Positions 45,206 to 54,334 of a stretch of 64,000 nt of DNA are shown one piece after another. Numbering within the stretch: the stretch's first letter is position 1; every line of letters begins with the position of its first letter. The stretch comes from CAVOOW01 sp963697675 (GTDB lineage Bacteria > Actinomycetota > Actinomycetes > JACCUZ01): contig CAVOOW010000001.1 in NCBI GenBank assembly GCA_963697675.1, positions 434,001-498,000 on the forward strand, written 5' to 3'. The notes below the pieces were generated by a model. That model saw only the letters and a program-made list of their open reading frames with translations, searched no databases and was not told where the DNA came from. Made by a program: the position numbers and the translations under genes.

Positions 45206-47789
45206 GTGGGGACGATCCTGCTCGAACGTCAGGCGGAACTGGCCGCCCTCGAGGCGGCTCTCGGCCAGGCTGCGCGGGGGCAGGGGTCCACCGCACTCGT
45301 GCTCGGCGAGGCCGGCATCGGAAAGTCCAGCCTCGTGAGGGCGTTCCTCGCAGCGATCGGTGGCGACGTGCAGGTGCTCTCCGGCGCCGGCGAGGACCTG
45401 CTGACCCCACGCGCCCTCGGGCCGGTCCGCGACGCCGCCAGGGCCAGCCGTGGGCCGCTCGCCGACGCCTTGAGCGCATCGGCCGACCCCGACCTCGTTT
45501 TCGCGGCCATCTGCGATGAGCTCGCCGTCGCCCCGATACCCACGGTGTTCGTGGTGGAAGACGCGCACTGGGCGGACGGGGCCACCCTCGACGTGCTGCG
45601 CTACGTCGGACGCCGGATCCGCGACCTACCTGGCCTGCTGCTGCTCACCTATCGCGATGACGACCTCGCCCCCGACCATCCATTGCGCGGGGTCCTCGGC
45701 GGCTTCGGCGGGTCGGCCCTCCGGCTGCCGCTCGCGCCCTTGACCACGAAGGCCATCAACGAGCTCGCTGCGTCTACCGCGATCGACGCTGTGGAGCTCG
45801 TCCGGCTCACCGGGGGCAACCCGTTCTTCGTCACCGAGGCGATGGCGTCACCGGACGGCGGCGTTCCTCCGACCGTCGTCGACGCGGTGCTGGCCCGGGT
45901 GCACCGGTTGAGTGAGCCCGCACAGCGGGCCATCGAACGGCTGGCAGTCGTGCCCTCTGGTCTCGAGTTCGGGCTGCTGCGGGCACTCGTCGACGACCTC
46001 GCCCCAGTCGCCGAGGCCGAGCGCGCAGGCGTGGTCACCGAACGCGACGGGCTGGTGTCCTTCCGGCACGAGCTGGCGCGCCGTGCCGTCGTGGAGTCAA
46101 TGCCGGCGACCGTGCGGCTGGAGCTCAACGCAACGGTCGTGCGCGTGCTGATCGGCCGTGCCGACTGCGACCCCTTCCGGGTGCTGCATCACGCGGTCGA
46201 GTGCGGCGATGACGACGTGGTCGTCACGTACGGCACGATCGCCGGAAGGGAAGCCTCTCGCGTCGGTGCCCATCGCCAAGCCGCGTCCTGCTACGCACAG
46301 GTGCTCGCGCGCGGACATCTGCTCCCACTCGCGGAACGTGCCGCTCTTGGTGAGCCCTACGCGTGGGCACTGAGCAACAGCAACCAGCTGAACGCCGCAG
46401 CCGACGCCGCCGCCGAAGCGGCCGCACAATGGCAGCAGGTCGGCGACGAAGCCCGGCTCGTGCACGCCCTCGTCACGCTGTCCCGTCAGCAGTGGCTGAC
46501 GGAACGCTCCGAGGAAGCGCTCGACTCGGCGCGGCGAGCCCTGCGCATCGCGGAAGTGGGCCCTGACACCGAAGAGAACGCCTTGGCACAGTTGAACGTT
46601 GGCGCTCTGCTCGTGCTCGTCGACCAGGAAGTCGAGGGTCTCCCGTTGGTCGAGCGAGACATTCAAGAGCGCCGCGCGACTTGAGCTTCCCTACCTGGCT
46701 GCCCTTGCCCACAACTACCGTGGCTCCGCCAGGTTGCAGCTCGGGGACCCTGACGGTGAAACGGACCTGCTGCAGAGCATCACGATTGCCACGGAGATCG
46801 CCAGTCACGAGTTCGTCATGCGGGCGTTCTACAACCTCGTCGAAGGACTGTGGCGGCTCGGGAGCTATGCCAGGGCCACGGCCTACATCGACCAAGCCGA
46901 GGTCTATGCACGAGACCGGGACTTCCCGGTGCATCGCTACATGTTCGACGCCCGCCGCTGCAGGGTGCTCATGAGCAGAGGAGAGTGGGCAGAGGCCGAG
47001 GCCGGGCTCCGCACACTGCTGGAAGGTCAAAGCGATCCCGGGATGATCGGCCGGGAGACGGTGCCGATTCTCGCGCGCCTGCTGATCCGTCAGGGGCGCA
47101 GCGAGGGCGCAGACCTCATAGCCGACGCAGACCGGCACGCCCAGCGAGCCGACGTGCTCGAGTGGCTCGTGCCCACCGGCTTGGCGCAGATCGAACGTGC
47201 GTGGCTCAACGGCGTCCCTGAGCAGGCCGGGCGATATCCGCGGCTGCTGCTCGAGCGGACCAACCGCGGCGGCTGCTCCGCACAGCGCGCTGAACTCCTT
47301 CGCTACCTGCGCCGGCTGGGACATCCGGCCGAGCCCTTCCCGGGTTGTCCCGAGGAGTACGCCGCAGGGTTGCGCGGTGACTGGCGGGCTGCGGCGCAGG
47401 CCTGGGAGGAGATCGGGGATCCCTACGAGCGCGCGCTGGAGCTCGCCGAGTCGGGTGAGCCCGGGCCGACGCTGGAGGCTTTCGCGTTGCTCGACCGTCT
47501 CGGTGCCCACCCGGCGGCTGCGCTCGTCCGGCAGCGACTGCGCGCGCTCGGCATCAACCGACTCCCGCGCCGCCCCCAGGCCAGCACGCTGGCGAATCCG
47601 GTGGGGCTCACCGCCCGGCAGGTGGAGATCCTGCGACTGCTCGCGAGCGGCCTGTCCAACGCCGAGATAGCCAAGCGACTGGTCCTCTCGACGCGGACGG
47701 TGGATCACCACGTGTCCGCCGTACTGCAGAAACTCGGTGTACGGACGCGACGCGAGGCCGCCGCCCGGCTCGCAACACTCGACGTCTAG
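45206..47789 (+). CDS. LuxR/LAL-family ATP-binding regulator, with a +1 frame break
   Basis: About 860 residues after correction. The N-terminal STAND-type ATPase has Walker A LGEAGIGKSSLV and Walker B VFVVEDAHWAD. The middle is TPR-like helical repeats (LPLAERAALGEPYAWALSNS and following). The C-terminal LuxR helix-turn-helix is LTARQVEILRLLASGLSNAE followed by KRLVLSTRTVDHHVSAVLQK. Start GTG 45206. The frame changes between about 46655 and 46680: one frame ends QERRAT and the other continues RLELPYLAALAHNYRG. One extra base is present. Large LAL regulators usually activate catabolic or secondary-metabolism genes; the target is unknown. Confidence 0.85.
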
Positions 47790-47955
47790 CGCTGCGCGTA
47801 CCTTCGCCTTCGCCCTGCGCCTTCGCCTCGAGCAATTTCCTCCCCGCCGGTGAACAAACCGGGCCGCTCTGTCGTGTTCTCCAACGACACCGGCTCGTGC
47901 CTGGGGGACGCCTGCATCCGATGCGCCCCCGCGGCGCGCGGAGAGGACGACGGCG

Positions 47956-48585
47956 ATGGCAGTTCAATACCCCGATGCGCGCGCACCCGGGGACATCGCC
48001 ACGCCGACCGTCCGTGACGCGGACCGCGGCGACTGGGCCGAGGTCCGCGAGATCGTGGAGGCCGCGTACCGCCCCTTCGCCGCACACCTCCCGCCGCTTG
48101 TCTTTGCGCGCTATCTCGACGACCTGCTCGCCCTCGACGAGCACGCTCGCCGTGGGCAGCTGCTGGTCGCGGAGGTCGACGGGCGGATCTGTGGTTCCGC
48201 CGCGTTCTATCCCAACACCTACAACCAGGACATGGGCTGGCCGCGGGGTTGGGCCGGCGGCCGGGGCATGGCCGTCCACCCCGACGCGCGACATCTCGGT
48301 GCGGCTCGCGCGCTGCTGGACGAATGTGAGCGCCGCGCCCGCGTGCACGGTGCCCGGGTCTTCGCGTTCCACACGGCCACCTTCATGACCGGAGCCATCG
48401 CGCTGTACGAGCGGCTGGGCTATTGCCGAGCCCCGCATTTCGACATCGACATGACCGCTCACTACGGCCTGACGAGCTCGCGACCGGTCATGGCGATCGC
48501 CTACCGTCGCAACCTGCGCGAGGGCGGCCGCTGTCAGTCAGAACGGGTGGGCATGCGCGATCCACTGGTGCCTCGACGACGGTGA
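47956..48585 (+). CDS. GNAT-family N-acetyltransferase
   Basis: A 209-residue acetyltransferase: VRDADRGDWAEVREIVEAAY at the start, and the acetyl-CoA motif A in GGRGMAVHPDARHLGAARAL (Arg/Gln-x-x-Gly-x-Gly/Ala pattern relaxed). ATG 47956 follows GGAGAGG. The last 14 codons run through a dispersed palindromic repeat, so the natural end may once have been shorter. Substrate unknown. Confidence 0.82.
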   Translation: MAVQYPDARAPGDIATPTVRDADRGDWAEVREIVEAAYRPFAAHLPPLVFARYLDDLLALDEHARRGQLLVAEVDGRICGSAAFYPNTYNQDMGWPRGWAGGRGMAVHPDARHLGAARALLDECERRARVHGARVFAFHTATFMTGAIALYERLGYCRAPHFDIDMTAHYGLTSSRPVMAIAYRRNLREGGRCQSERVGMRDPLVPRRR

Positions 48586-48597
48586 ATCGCGCATGCC
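48550..48597. repeat. Palindromic GGCATGCGCGAT element, second locus
   Basis: GGCATGCGCGAT at 48550-48561 and its exact complement at 48586-48597 form a 12-base stem. The same inverted pair borders the tandem array at 12268. It lies at the end of the GNAT gene, opposite the end of a leftward gene, so it may serve as a convergent terminator. Confidence 0.75.
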
Positions 48598-48625
48598 TGT
48601 CGGCGCCGCGGTTCGGGACGCAGGA

Positions 48626-49180
48626 TCAGTAGCCCGTCCCGTAGCGCCCGCTTGAGCCCTTCGTTGTCGTCGCGGAGGACTTGTCCTTGGTGATCCACTG
48701 ACCCGACGGGGACACGACCCACCACAGGCCGCCTTCGATATTCAGGCCCTGTCCCGTCGTGGCGCCCGGCTTGGAGTCGCCGACGTAGGTGTACATCGGC
48801 CAACCGTCGACGGTCAGCTGCGCGGTGCCGTCCTGGCGGTGGAGCACCCCGAACGTGGCAGTCACACCAGCCGGTGCGGTCGGTGCCTTCGCGCCGGCCG
48901 GCACTGCTGGCCAGTACTGCAGACACGAGCCGCTGCAGTTGGATTTTCCCTTGGAGTCCGCGGCAAACGCGTACATCGTGCGGCCCTGGGAGTCGACCAG
49001 GATCTTCCCTGGGGCCGTCGTCGCGGTGCTGACCGCTGTTGACTTCACTGCGCCTGCCGCGCCCGATGCTGGTGCGGCCGCGCCGCTGCTGCCACCACAC
49101 GCCGCAGTGAGCAGCACAAGGCCGACTGCGCCGGCGAACAGTGACAAGCGGGACGCGTTTCGATGGGATTGGTTAGTCAT
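48626..49180 (-). CDS. Secreted lipoprotein with Lipoprotein_15-type repeats
   Basis: A 184-residue lipoprotein: MTNQSHRNASRLSLFAGAVG, then a hydrophobic core ending LLTAACGG (lipobox T-A-A-C). The mature part has two repeats of the DUF/Lipoprotein_15 type, GKILVDSQGRTMYAFAADSK with CSGSCLQYWPAVPAGA, and DGTAQLTVDGWPMYTYVGDS. These repeats occur in actinobacterial cell-surface proteins of unknown function. It lies downstream of an anti-sigma/sigma pair, in the same direction, and may be in its regulon. Confidence 0.85.
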   Translation of the reverse strand: MTNQSHRNASRLSLFAGAVGLVLLTAACGGSSGAAAPASGAAGAVKSTAVSTATTAPGKILVDSQGRTMYAFAADSKGKSNCSGSCLQYWPAVPAGAKAPTAPAGVTATFGVLHRQDGTAQLTVDGWPMYTYVGDSKPGATTGQGLNIEGGLWWVVSPSGQWITKDKSSATTTKGSSGRYGTGY

Positions 49181-49275
49181 GGTGACCTCGCGATGTTGGG
49201 TGCGTACACCCCTCTTCACGTGAAGAAAGCCCTTACGGTTCAACGTTTTCGACCAGCAGCAACAACTTCTGTGGG

Positions 49276-49983
49276 CTAGCCGGGGACGGGAACCCTGACC
49301 AACGTGGCACCGTCGTTGGTGACGATGAGGAACCGCGTGATCTCGTCGGGCCGGAAGCTGGTGTGCCCCGTGATGGTGGCGGTGCCGTGGTAGGTCGCCT
49401 CCCATGCGGCGGCCACATCCTGGCGGCCACGCGCGTCGACGGCGACGAGCTTGCAGTGTTCTTCCGGGGCGACCCCGGTCAGGCTCAGGGCCAGCTGCGA
49501 GCCGGTTTCATCGGGCATGAGTCGTACGGCGGCGCTCACCGCCGTCCGTGGGTCGGTGGCCGACACGACGGTGACTCTGTTGTCCTGGCGACCACTGAAC
49601 AGGCCACCTGACAGACCCGCCGCGAGCAGAACGCCCACGAGCGCTGCAGCCGCCGCGAGCCCCGCAACCCGCCGTCGCCGCCGCCGCGTTCGCTCCTCGC
49701 GTGCGGCGCCCACCAGACGCTGCCGCAACTCGGCGGGCCGCAGCGGCATCGACTCCGGCACCGAGGGCGGCGGCACCGGACCCGTGGGACCATGCTCGAT
49801 CGGGTCGAGACGGTGCAACAGACCGGGCAGAGGCGCCAGCTCGGCCAAGATTGCGTTGCAGCGCGGGCAGCCCGAGAGGTGGTTCTCGACGGCTGGCCGC
49901 TCGGCCGGCTCGAGCGCACCGAGGACCAGGACGCCGAGTGACAGCTCCATCTCTCGGCACTCTCGCGAGGGTCGACTGATCAT
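49276..49983 (-). CDS. Anti-sigma factor (RskA/ZAS type)
   Basis: A 235-residue protein with the N-terminal zinc-binding anti-sigma motif ENHLSGCPRCNAIL (His-x3-Cys-x2-Cys), a basic linker, one membrane helix (VAGLAAAAALVGVLLAAGLS, about 112-132) and an extracytoplasmic RskA-like domain (LTGVAPEEHCKLVAVDARGR). Its start overlaps the sigma stop by the ATGA arrangement, so the two are coupled. It should hold the adjacent sigma factor inactive at the membrane. Confidence 0.88.
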   Translation of the reverse strand: MISRPSRECREMELSLGVLVLGALEPAERPAVENHLSGCPRCNAILAELAPLPGLLHRLDPIEHGPTGPVPPPSVPESMPLRPAELRQRLVGAAREERTRRRRRRVAGLAAAAALVGVLLAAGLSGGLFSGRQDNRVTVVSATDPRTAVSAAVRLMPDETGSQLALSLTGVAPEEHCKLVAVDARGRQDVAAAWEATYHGTATITGHTSFRPDEITRFLIVTNDGATLVRVPVPG

Positions 49984-50528
49984 GAGATCACTCCCCGCTC
50001 GACGAGTGCGCCGCGCAAGGCCCGCAGCGCATAGAAGGTGCGCGACTTGACGGTGCCCGGCGGGACCCCGAGGGCGGCGGACGCGTCGGCGACGGAGCCG
50101 CCGCGATAGAACGTCTCGACGAGCACCTCCCGGTGCGCCGGGGTCAGCGACTCGAGTGCCTCCGCGATGATCCATGCCTCCAGGGCGCGGTCGATGGCGT
50201 CCTCGCCCGGCTCCGGGACGCGGTCAGCGAGCTCGATGCCCACCTCACGCGGACGGGACTGCCTCGCGCGGTAGTCGTCAAATGCCACGTTGCGGGCGAC
50301 GGTCCGCAGCCAGGCGCGCGGTGAACCACGGTTGGGTTGCAATGCCTCCGGATGCCGCCAGGCTCGCAGCAGCGTCTCCTGGACGACGTCCTCTGCACGC
50401 TGACGATCTCCGGAGGTGAGCTGCAACGCATAGGCGAGTAATGGGCCGCCGTGCTGGTCGAAGAGCTCGCCCATGCGCTCCTCGTCGCGCCGGTCACTTG
50501 GACCGGTGCGCCCGTTTCGGAGAGCCAT
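49980..50528 (-). CDS. ECF sigma factor paired with anti-sigma
   Basis: A 182-residue ECF factor: region 2 ERMGELFDQHGGPLLAYALQ and RAEDVVQETLLRAWRHPEAL, region 4 LTPAHREVLVETFYRGGSVA and LGVPPGTVKSRTFYALRALR. It resembles SigL/SigK of mycobacteria. The 3' end overlaps the anti-sigma gene by four bases. Two adjacent ATGs (50531, 50528) offer starts. A degenerate GGTTCACCCGGCTC repeat region lies upstream. Confidence 0.9.
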   Translation of the reverse strand: MALRNGRTGPSDRRDEERMGELFDQHGGPLLAYALQLTSGDRQRAEDVVQETLLRAWRHPEALQPNRGSPRAWLRTVARNVAFDDYRARQSRPREVGIELADRVPEPGEDAIDRALEAWIIAEALESLTPAHREVLVETFYRGGSVADASAALGVPPGTVKSRTFYALRALRGALVERGVIS

Positions 50529-50557
50529 CACCTACGAGGAACGTGCGCGGCGCCGAA

Positions 50558-50665
50558 TCGGTTCACCCGGCTCGGTTCACCCGGCTCGGTTCGGTCTACG
50601 GCTCGGTTCATACCCGGCTACGGCCGGTTCGTACGGGCGATTCATCCGGTCGGTTCGCCGGGCCG
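50558..50665. repeat. Degenerate GGTTCACCCGGCTC repeats upstream of the sigma gene
   Basis: CGGTTCACCCGGCT occurs twice in tandem, then diverged versions (CGGTTCGGTCTACGGCT, CGGTTCATACCCGGCTACGG, CCGGTTCGTACGGG, CGGTTCGCCGGG) over about 108 bases. It lies between the sigma gene start and the end of the GGDEF gene. Possible regulatory array or simple-sequence expansion. Confidence 0.6.
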
Positions 50666-50678
50666 GGAATGCCAGGGA

Positions 50679-51635
50679 TCACGCGACGGAGAAGCGGATG
50701 GTTCCTTTGTCCTGCTGCTTGACCTCGTACATGAGCTGGTCGGCCCCGGCGACCATCGCCTCGATCGACTCTGGTGGCGACGTGAAGGTGACCGCGCCCA
50801 CGCTGTAGCCGACGTCCCAACCGTGCCCGATCGCGGCCTCGACGAGGTTCCGGTGCACCCGGCCGAGTGCGACCTGTGCCTGCTCGGCGTCGGTCTCCGG
50901 GAGGAGCACCATGAACTCGTCGCCGCCGACCCGCGCCACGGTGTCCACTGCGCGCGTTGCCAACGCGAGAACGTGGCCGGTCCCCACGAGGACCGCATCG
51001 CCGGCGGCATGGCCGAGGAGGTCGTTGACCGTCTTGAACTGGTCGATGTCGATGTACGCGAGCGTGAGGGGTCGTCCCGTGCGGGCGGACCCGCGAAGTT
51101 CCGCTTCGGCGGCGTCGTAGAACGCCCGGGAGTTCTGCAGGCCGGTCAAGTGATCCCGTCGGGCCAGCTGCCGCTCGTGGAGAGCACTGCCCAGCAACGC
51201 GTCGACCAGTGCGACCACCAGGACGATGACGATGAAGCGCATCATCACGTTCCAGAGCGGTATGCCAATCGAGGAGTACGGCGTGATTCTGGTCGCGAGG
51301 TCCGCGACGAACCAGGTTCCGGAGGCCGTCGTGGCGACGATGAGACCGAACCGGCGGCCTTTGGTAGTCGCGATGAGTGGCGGCAGGATGTAGAAGATCG
51401 ACAAGGAAACGTCATGGGTCGTCCGGGAGTCCGCCAGACCAACCGCCGCAACCATGAACAGGCAGGCGAGCAGGATTGTCAGAGGCCGCACGTCGGCCAG
51501 GCGCAGCAGCCCGGCGGTTATCCGAGATGGTGCCCCCGGAGCCGTCGTGGCCGGCGGCGCGACGGACCGGCCGCCGAACACGATGGCGGCCTGCGCCGAC
51601 CCGACTCGGTCATGGCGAACCCTCGGCACGGTCAT
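50679..51635 (-). CDS. Membrane GGDEF diguanylate cyclase
   Basis: About 318 residues from ATG 51635. It has five to six membrane helices in the N-terminal half (LTILLACLFMVAAVGLADSR and onward, with FYILPPLIATTKGRRFGLIV), then a GGDEF domain with HLTGLQNSRAFYDAAEAEL, YIDIDQFKTVNDLLGHAAGD and the intact catalytic VARVGGDEFMVLLPE. No EAL domain. It makes cyclic di-GMP. A frame extends upstream to 51755 but it covers the divergent promoter region and direct repeats. Confidence 0.9.
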   Translation of the reverse strand: MTVPRVRHDRVGSAQAAIVFGGRSVAPPATTAPGAPSRITAGLLRLADVRPLTILLACLFMVAAVGLADSRTTHDVSLSIFYILPPLIATTKGRRFGLIVATTASGTWFVADLATRITPYSSIGIPLWNVMMRFIVIVLVVALVDALLGSALHERQLARRDHLTGLQNSRAFYDAAEAELRGSARTGRPLTLAYIDIDQFKTVNDLLGHAAGDAVLVGTGHVLALATRAVDTVARVGGDEFMVLLPETDAEQAQVALGRVHRNLVEAAIGHGWDVGYSVGAVTFTSPPESIEAMVAGADQLMYEVKQQDKGTIRFSVA

Positions 51636-51660
51636 GGCACAACCGTCGACGCGTTTGTGA

Positions 51661-51700
51661 CCCGGCTTGAACGAACGTGCCACCCCGGCTTGAACGAACG
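51661..51700. promoter_or_regulatory. 17-bp direct repeats between GGDEF and glucosidase genes
   Basis: CCCGGCTTGAACGAACG occurs at 51661-51677 and again at 51684-51700, identical, with a 23-base period close to two DNA turns. It lies between the divergent GGDEF and GH1 genes, where a regulator could bind tandemly. Operator function is inferred. Confidence 0.6.
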
Positions 51701-51793
51701 CGGGAGCATCGGCTGGAATAGCCGTTAGGCGATGTGCGTGCGATGCCATTTTCACCCGGTATCGTGTGATTTCTGACGATGACTGGAGCTGTG

Positions 51794-53194
51794 ATGGTGA
51801 CGCGGACCTTCCCGAAGGACTTTGTGTGGGGTTCGGCGACGGCGTCCTACCAGATCGAGGGCGCCGTGCACGAGGACGGCCGGGGCCCGTCGATCTGGGA
51901 CACGTACAGCCACACCCCGGGCCGGACGCTGAACGGCGACACCGGGGACGTCGCGGTGGACCACTATCACCGGTGGCAGGAGGACCTCGGCCACATCAAG
52001 GCGCTGGGCCTGGATGCCTACCGGTTCTCGATCGCCTGGCCGCGGGTGCAGCCGGGCGGGACTGGCGCGTTCAACCAGGCCGGGATCGACTTCTACTCGC
52101 GGCTGGTCGACGGGCTGCTGGAGAGCGGCATCCGGCCCGTCGCCACGCTCTATCACTGGGACCTGCCCCAGGAGCTCGAAGACGCCGGGGGCTGGCCGGT
52201 GCGCGAGACCGCGCAGCGGTTCGAGGACTACACCGCCGGGATCGTGGCGGCGCTCGGTGACCGGGTCCACACGTGGACGACTCTGAACGAACCGTGGTGT
52301 GCGGCCTATCTGGGCTATGCCTCGGGAGTGCACGCCCCTGGGCGCACCGAGCCGGCCGGGGCCTTGGCCGCGGTGCATCACCTGAATCTCGCGCACGGCC
52401 TGGCCGGCCGCGTCGTGCGCGATCTCGCGCCAGCCGCCGAGCTGTCGGTGACGCTGAACCTCCACGTGATCAGGCCGGCCTCGGACAGCGACGCAGACCG
52501 GGATGCGGTCAGGCGGATCGACGCGGTGGCCAACCGCGTGTTCCTCGGGCCGATGCTCGAGGGCGCCTATCCGGACGACGTTCGCGCCGATACGGCCGAG
52601 ATCACGGACTGGTCGTTCGTGCTGGACGGCGACGAGAAGGCGATCGCGGTGCCGCTCGACGTGCTCGGCGTCAACTACTACTCCACCACGCTCGTCCGCG
52701 CCTGGGACGGCGTGTCGCCGCGGGCGGATGCCGATGGGCACAAGCCGTCCGAGGTCTCGGCTTGGGTCGGTTCGCCCGACGTCGAGTTCGTCCAGCAGCC
52801 AGGTCCGTACACCACCATGGGTTGGAACATCGACCCGTCGGGCCTGAGCGAGCTGCTGCTGCGACTGCACGGCGAATACCCGAGCCAGCCGATGATGATC
52901 ACCGAGAACGGCGCGGCCTTCGACGACGTCGTCGCGGCGGACGGCGCGATCCACGACGACAACCGGATCGACTACCTGCACCGGCACATCGACGCCGTCG
53001 GCGAGGCAATGGACGCCGGGGCGGATGTCCGCGGCTACTTCGTCTGGTCTCTGCTCGACAACTTCGAGTGGGGCTGGGGCTATGACCGGCGGTTCGGGAT
53101 CATCCGCGTCGACTACGACACCCTCACACGCACCTGGAAAGACAGCGCCCACTGGTACAAGAACCTCGTGGCCTCGAACGCTCTGCCTACCTGA
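51794..53194 (+). CDS. GH1-family beta-glucosidase
   Basis: A 466-residue cytosolic enzyme. The acid/base Glu is in WTTLNEPWCAAYLG, the nucleophile Glu in MMITENGAAFDD, the N-terminal GH1 signature in DFVWGSATASYQIEGAVHED, and GYFVWSLLDNFEWGWGYDRR closes the fold. It cleaves beta-glucosides or related disaccharides. ATG 51794 follows GGAG at seven bases; ATG 51779 is five codons upstream. No sugar transporter is adjacent. Confidence 0.93.
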   Translation: MVTRTFPKDFVWGSATASYQIEGAVHEDGRGPSIWDTYSHTPGRTLNGDTGDVAVDHYHRWQEDLGHIKALGLDAYRFSIAWPRVQPGGTGAFNQAGIDFYSRLVDGLLESGIRPVATLYHWDLPQELEDAGGWPVRETAQRFEDYTAGIVAALGDRVHTWTTLNEPWCAAYLGYASGVHAPGRTEPAGALAAVHHLNLAHGLAGRVVRDLAPAAELSVTLNLHVIRPASDSDADRDAVRRIDAVANRVFLGPMLEGAYPDDVRADTAEITDWSFVLDGDEKAIAVPLDVLGVNYYSTTLVRAWDGVSPRADADGHKPSEVSAWVGSPDVEFVQQPGPYTTMGWNIDPSGLSELLLRLHGEYPSQPMMITENGAAFDDVVAADGAIHDDNRIDYLHRHIDAVGEAMDAGADVRGYFVWSLLDNFEWGWGYDRRFGIIRVDYDTLTRTWKDSAHWYKNLVASNALPT

Positions 53195-53514
53195 CCGACC
53201 CTTGATCGAACCGCAGGTCAGCGCCACGCCGACTTATCGGCTGCGACAAGCGACGGCTCAGCGCCGCCGGAAGAGCACCTCGCCTGCCTGCGGCATCACC
53301 AATGCCGCCGGATCGGCCACTAAGGCAGCGAGGTCCGCGATCGCCGGTCGCGGTAGTCGAGGTTCACCGCGAGCACTACGTCCTCCCGGATCCCGGTCGC
53401 CAGGGTGACCGTCATCGCTTTCCCAGTCCTCGTCCTACGGCTCGTTTCACGACGGCTGAAGTAAGTAAGCGTTGAGCAAAACCCCCGCCCGGAAAGTGCA
53501 CGAGCGAGTCCAGA
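53195..53514. other. Gap after glucosidase
   Basis: About 320 bases. A 31-codon leftward frame starts MTVTLATGIREDVVLAVNLD near 53415 and ends at 53320, without a clear ribosome-binding site; I do not call it. Otherwise nothing is seen before the att-like site. Confidence 0.35.
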
Positions 53515-53549
53515 GCACAGGCGGCGGACGAGTCGGCCTATAAGCCGGC
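53515..53549 (-). repeat. att-like duplication of the rnpB 3' end
   Basis: GCACAGGCGGCGGACGAGTC followed by GGCCT, then one mismatch and TAAGCCGG, matches the end of rnpB. The rest of rnpB is absent here, so it is a fragment rather than a second RNase P gene. Confidence 0.78.
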
Positions 53550-53594
53550 TACAGATGACGGCGTTTCGCTGACCTGCGGCGATACCAAGCCAAC

Positions 53595-53637
53595 GCAATG
53601 CGCCGCACCTACCCCCGCGACAGGTGCGGCGCATTGC
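53595..53637. terminator. Perfect 16-bp hairpin
   Basis: GCAATGCGCCGCACCT at 53595-53610 pairs perfectly with its complement at 53622-53637 around an 11-base loop. It lies just inside the element's left end, downstream of the leftward small genes. Probably a terminator. Confidence 0.7.
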
Positions 53638-53826
53638 ATGACGGGCGCTCGCCCGGCGCACCACCTGTCACGTGACAGGGACCTTGTCACGGCAGGGGGA
53701 CGGGATCTCGAATCGGCTGGACGATGCCACCGGACACGCCGACCCGCGCCGGGCGCGCGTCGTGACTCGGACGCTAGACCTGTATATAGCGGATGGGAAG
53801 GTAAAAATCGGACAGTGCCTGGTCCG

Positions 53827-54004
53827 TCACTCGCTGGCGTTTATTGCGGCGAAAAGGGTAGCCAGCTCGACGAGCTTCGCGTCCTCGGCGACGCTGCGAC
53901 AGTCCGCGACGAAGTAGGTGCCCTTCCTGACCCGAAGCATCGGCGTCGGCGGCAGGCACGAGGACCTGCTCGACGACGATGCCGTCCGGGCCGACCATAA
54001 CCAC
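53827..54004 (-). CDS. Small protein of unknown function, possible +1 frame break
   Basis: From GTG 54004 the frame reads VVMVGPDGIVVEQVLVPAAD, then a one-base shift gives LRVRKGTYFVADCRSVAEDA followed by KLVELATLFAAINASE and a stop. The joined 58-residue product looks like a single small alpha/beta domain; without the shift the first frame becomes Arg-rich and unlike a gene. It follows the next upstream small gene by 21 bases, so the pair may be an operon inside the integrated element. Confidence 0.4.
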
Positions 54005-54025
54005 GCGCGGCGGACGTACGGCGGG

Positions 54026-54334
54026 TTAGAGGTCCGGAAGTAGCGTCAACCGAGGGACAGGGGCGAGCAGATTGTTCCGGCCAAAGTCGATCGCTACGCG
54101 GCGCTCGTGTTCAGCATGGGTTGGTTCCCATCCAGTTGCGCTGCGCTGCTCATGGTCCTGGAGTTCGACTGAGCTCACCCAGCGAATCTGCTCAAGGTCG
54201 CAGACGCGATGGTGCTCCAGCCCGCGCACCAAGTAGTACAGCGACACCTGCCATCGCCCGTGGCGCTTCCATTGGTCCTCGACGTGCGCGTCCATCCAGA
54301 TCCCAGGCTGATGCTCCACGGAAACGTACGTCAC
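54026..54334 (-). CDS. Protein of unknown function in the rnpB-linked element
   Basis: A 102-residue protein from GTG 54334 after AGGAAGG: VTYVSVEHQPGIWMDAHVED, QWKRHGRWQVSLYYLVRGLE, HHRVCDLEQIRWVSSVELQD, ending RVAIDFGRNNLLAPVPRLTL. The Trp/His/Tyr-rich beta-strand pattern suggests a compact beta domain. Not recognised. It lies upstream of the possible 58-residue gene. Confidence 0.55.
   Translation of the reverse strand: MTYVSVEHQPGIWMDAHVEDQWKRHGRWQVSLYYLVRGLEHHRVCDLEQIRWVSSVELQDHEQRSATGWEPTHAEHERRVAIDFGRNNLLAPVPRLTLLPDL

Noticed and set aside
53320..53415. 31-codon frame MTVTLATGIREDV after the glucosidase
   Set aside because: Too short, no ribosome-binding site or supporting context.
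53515..53549. A second RNase P RNA gene
   Set aside because: Only the 3'-terminal 34 bases are present; the conserved core elements are absent.
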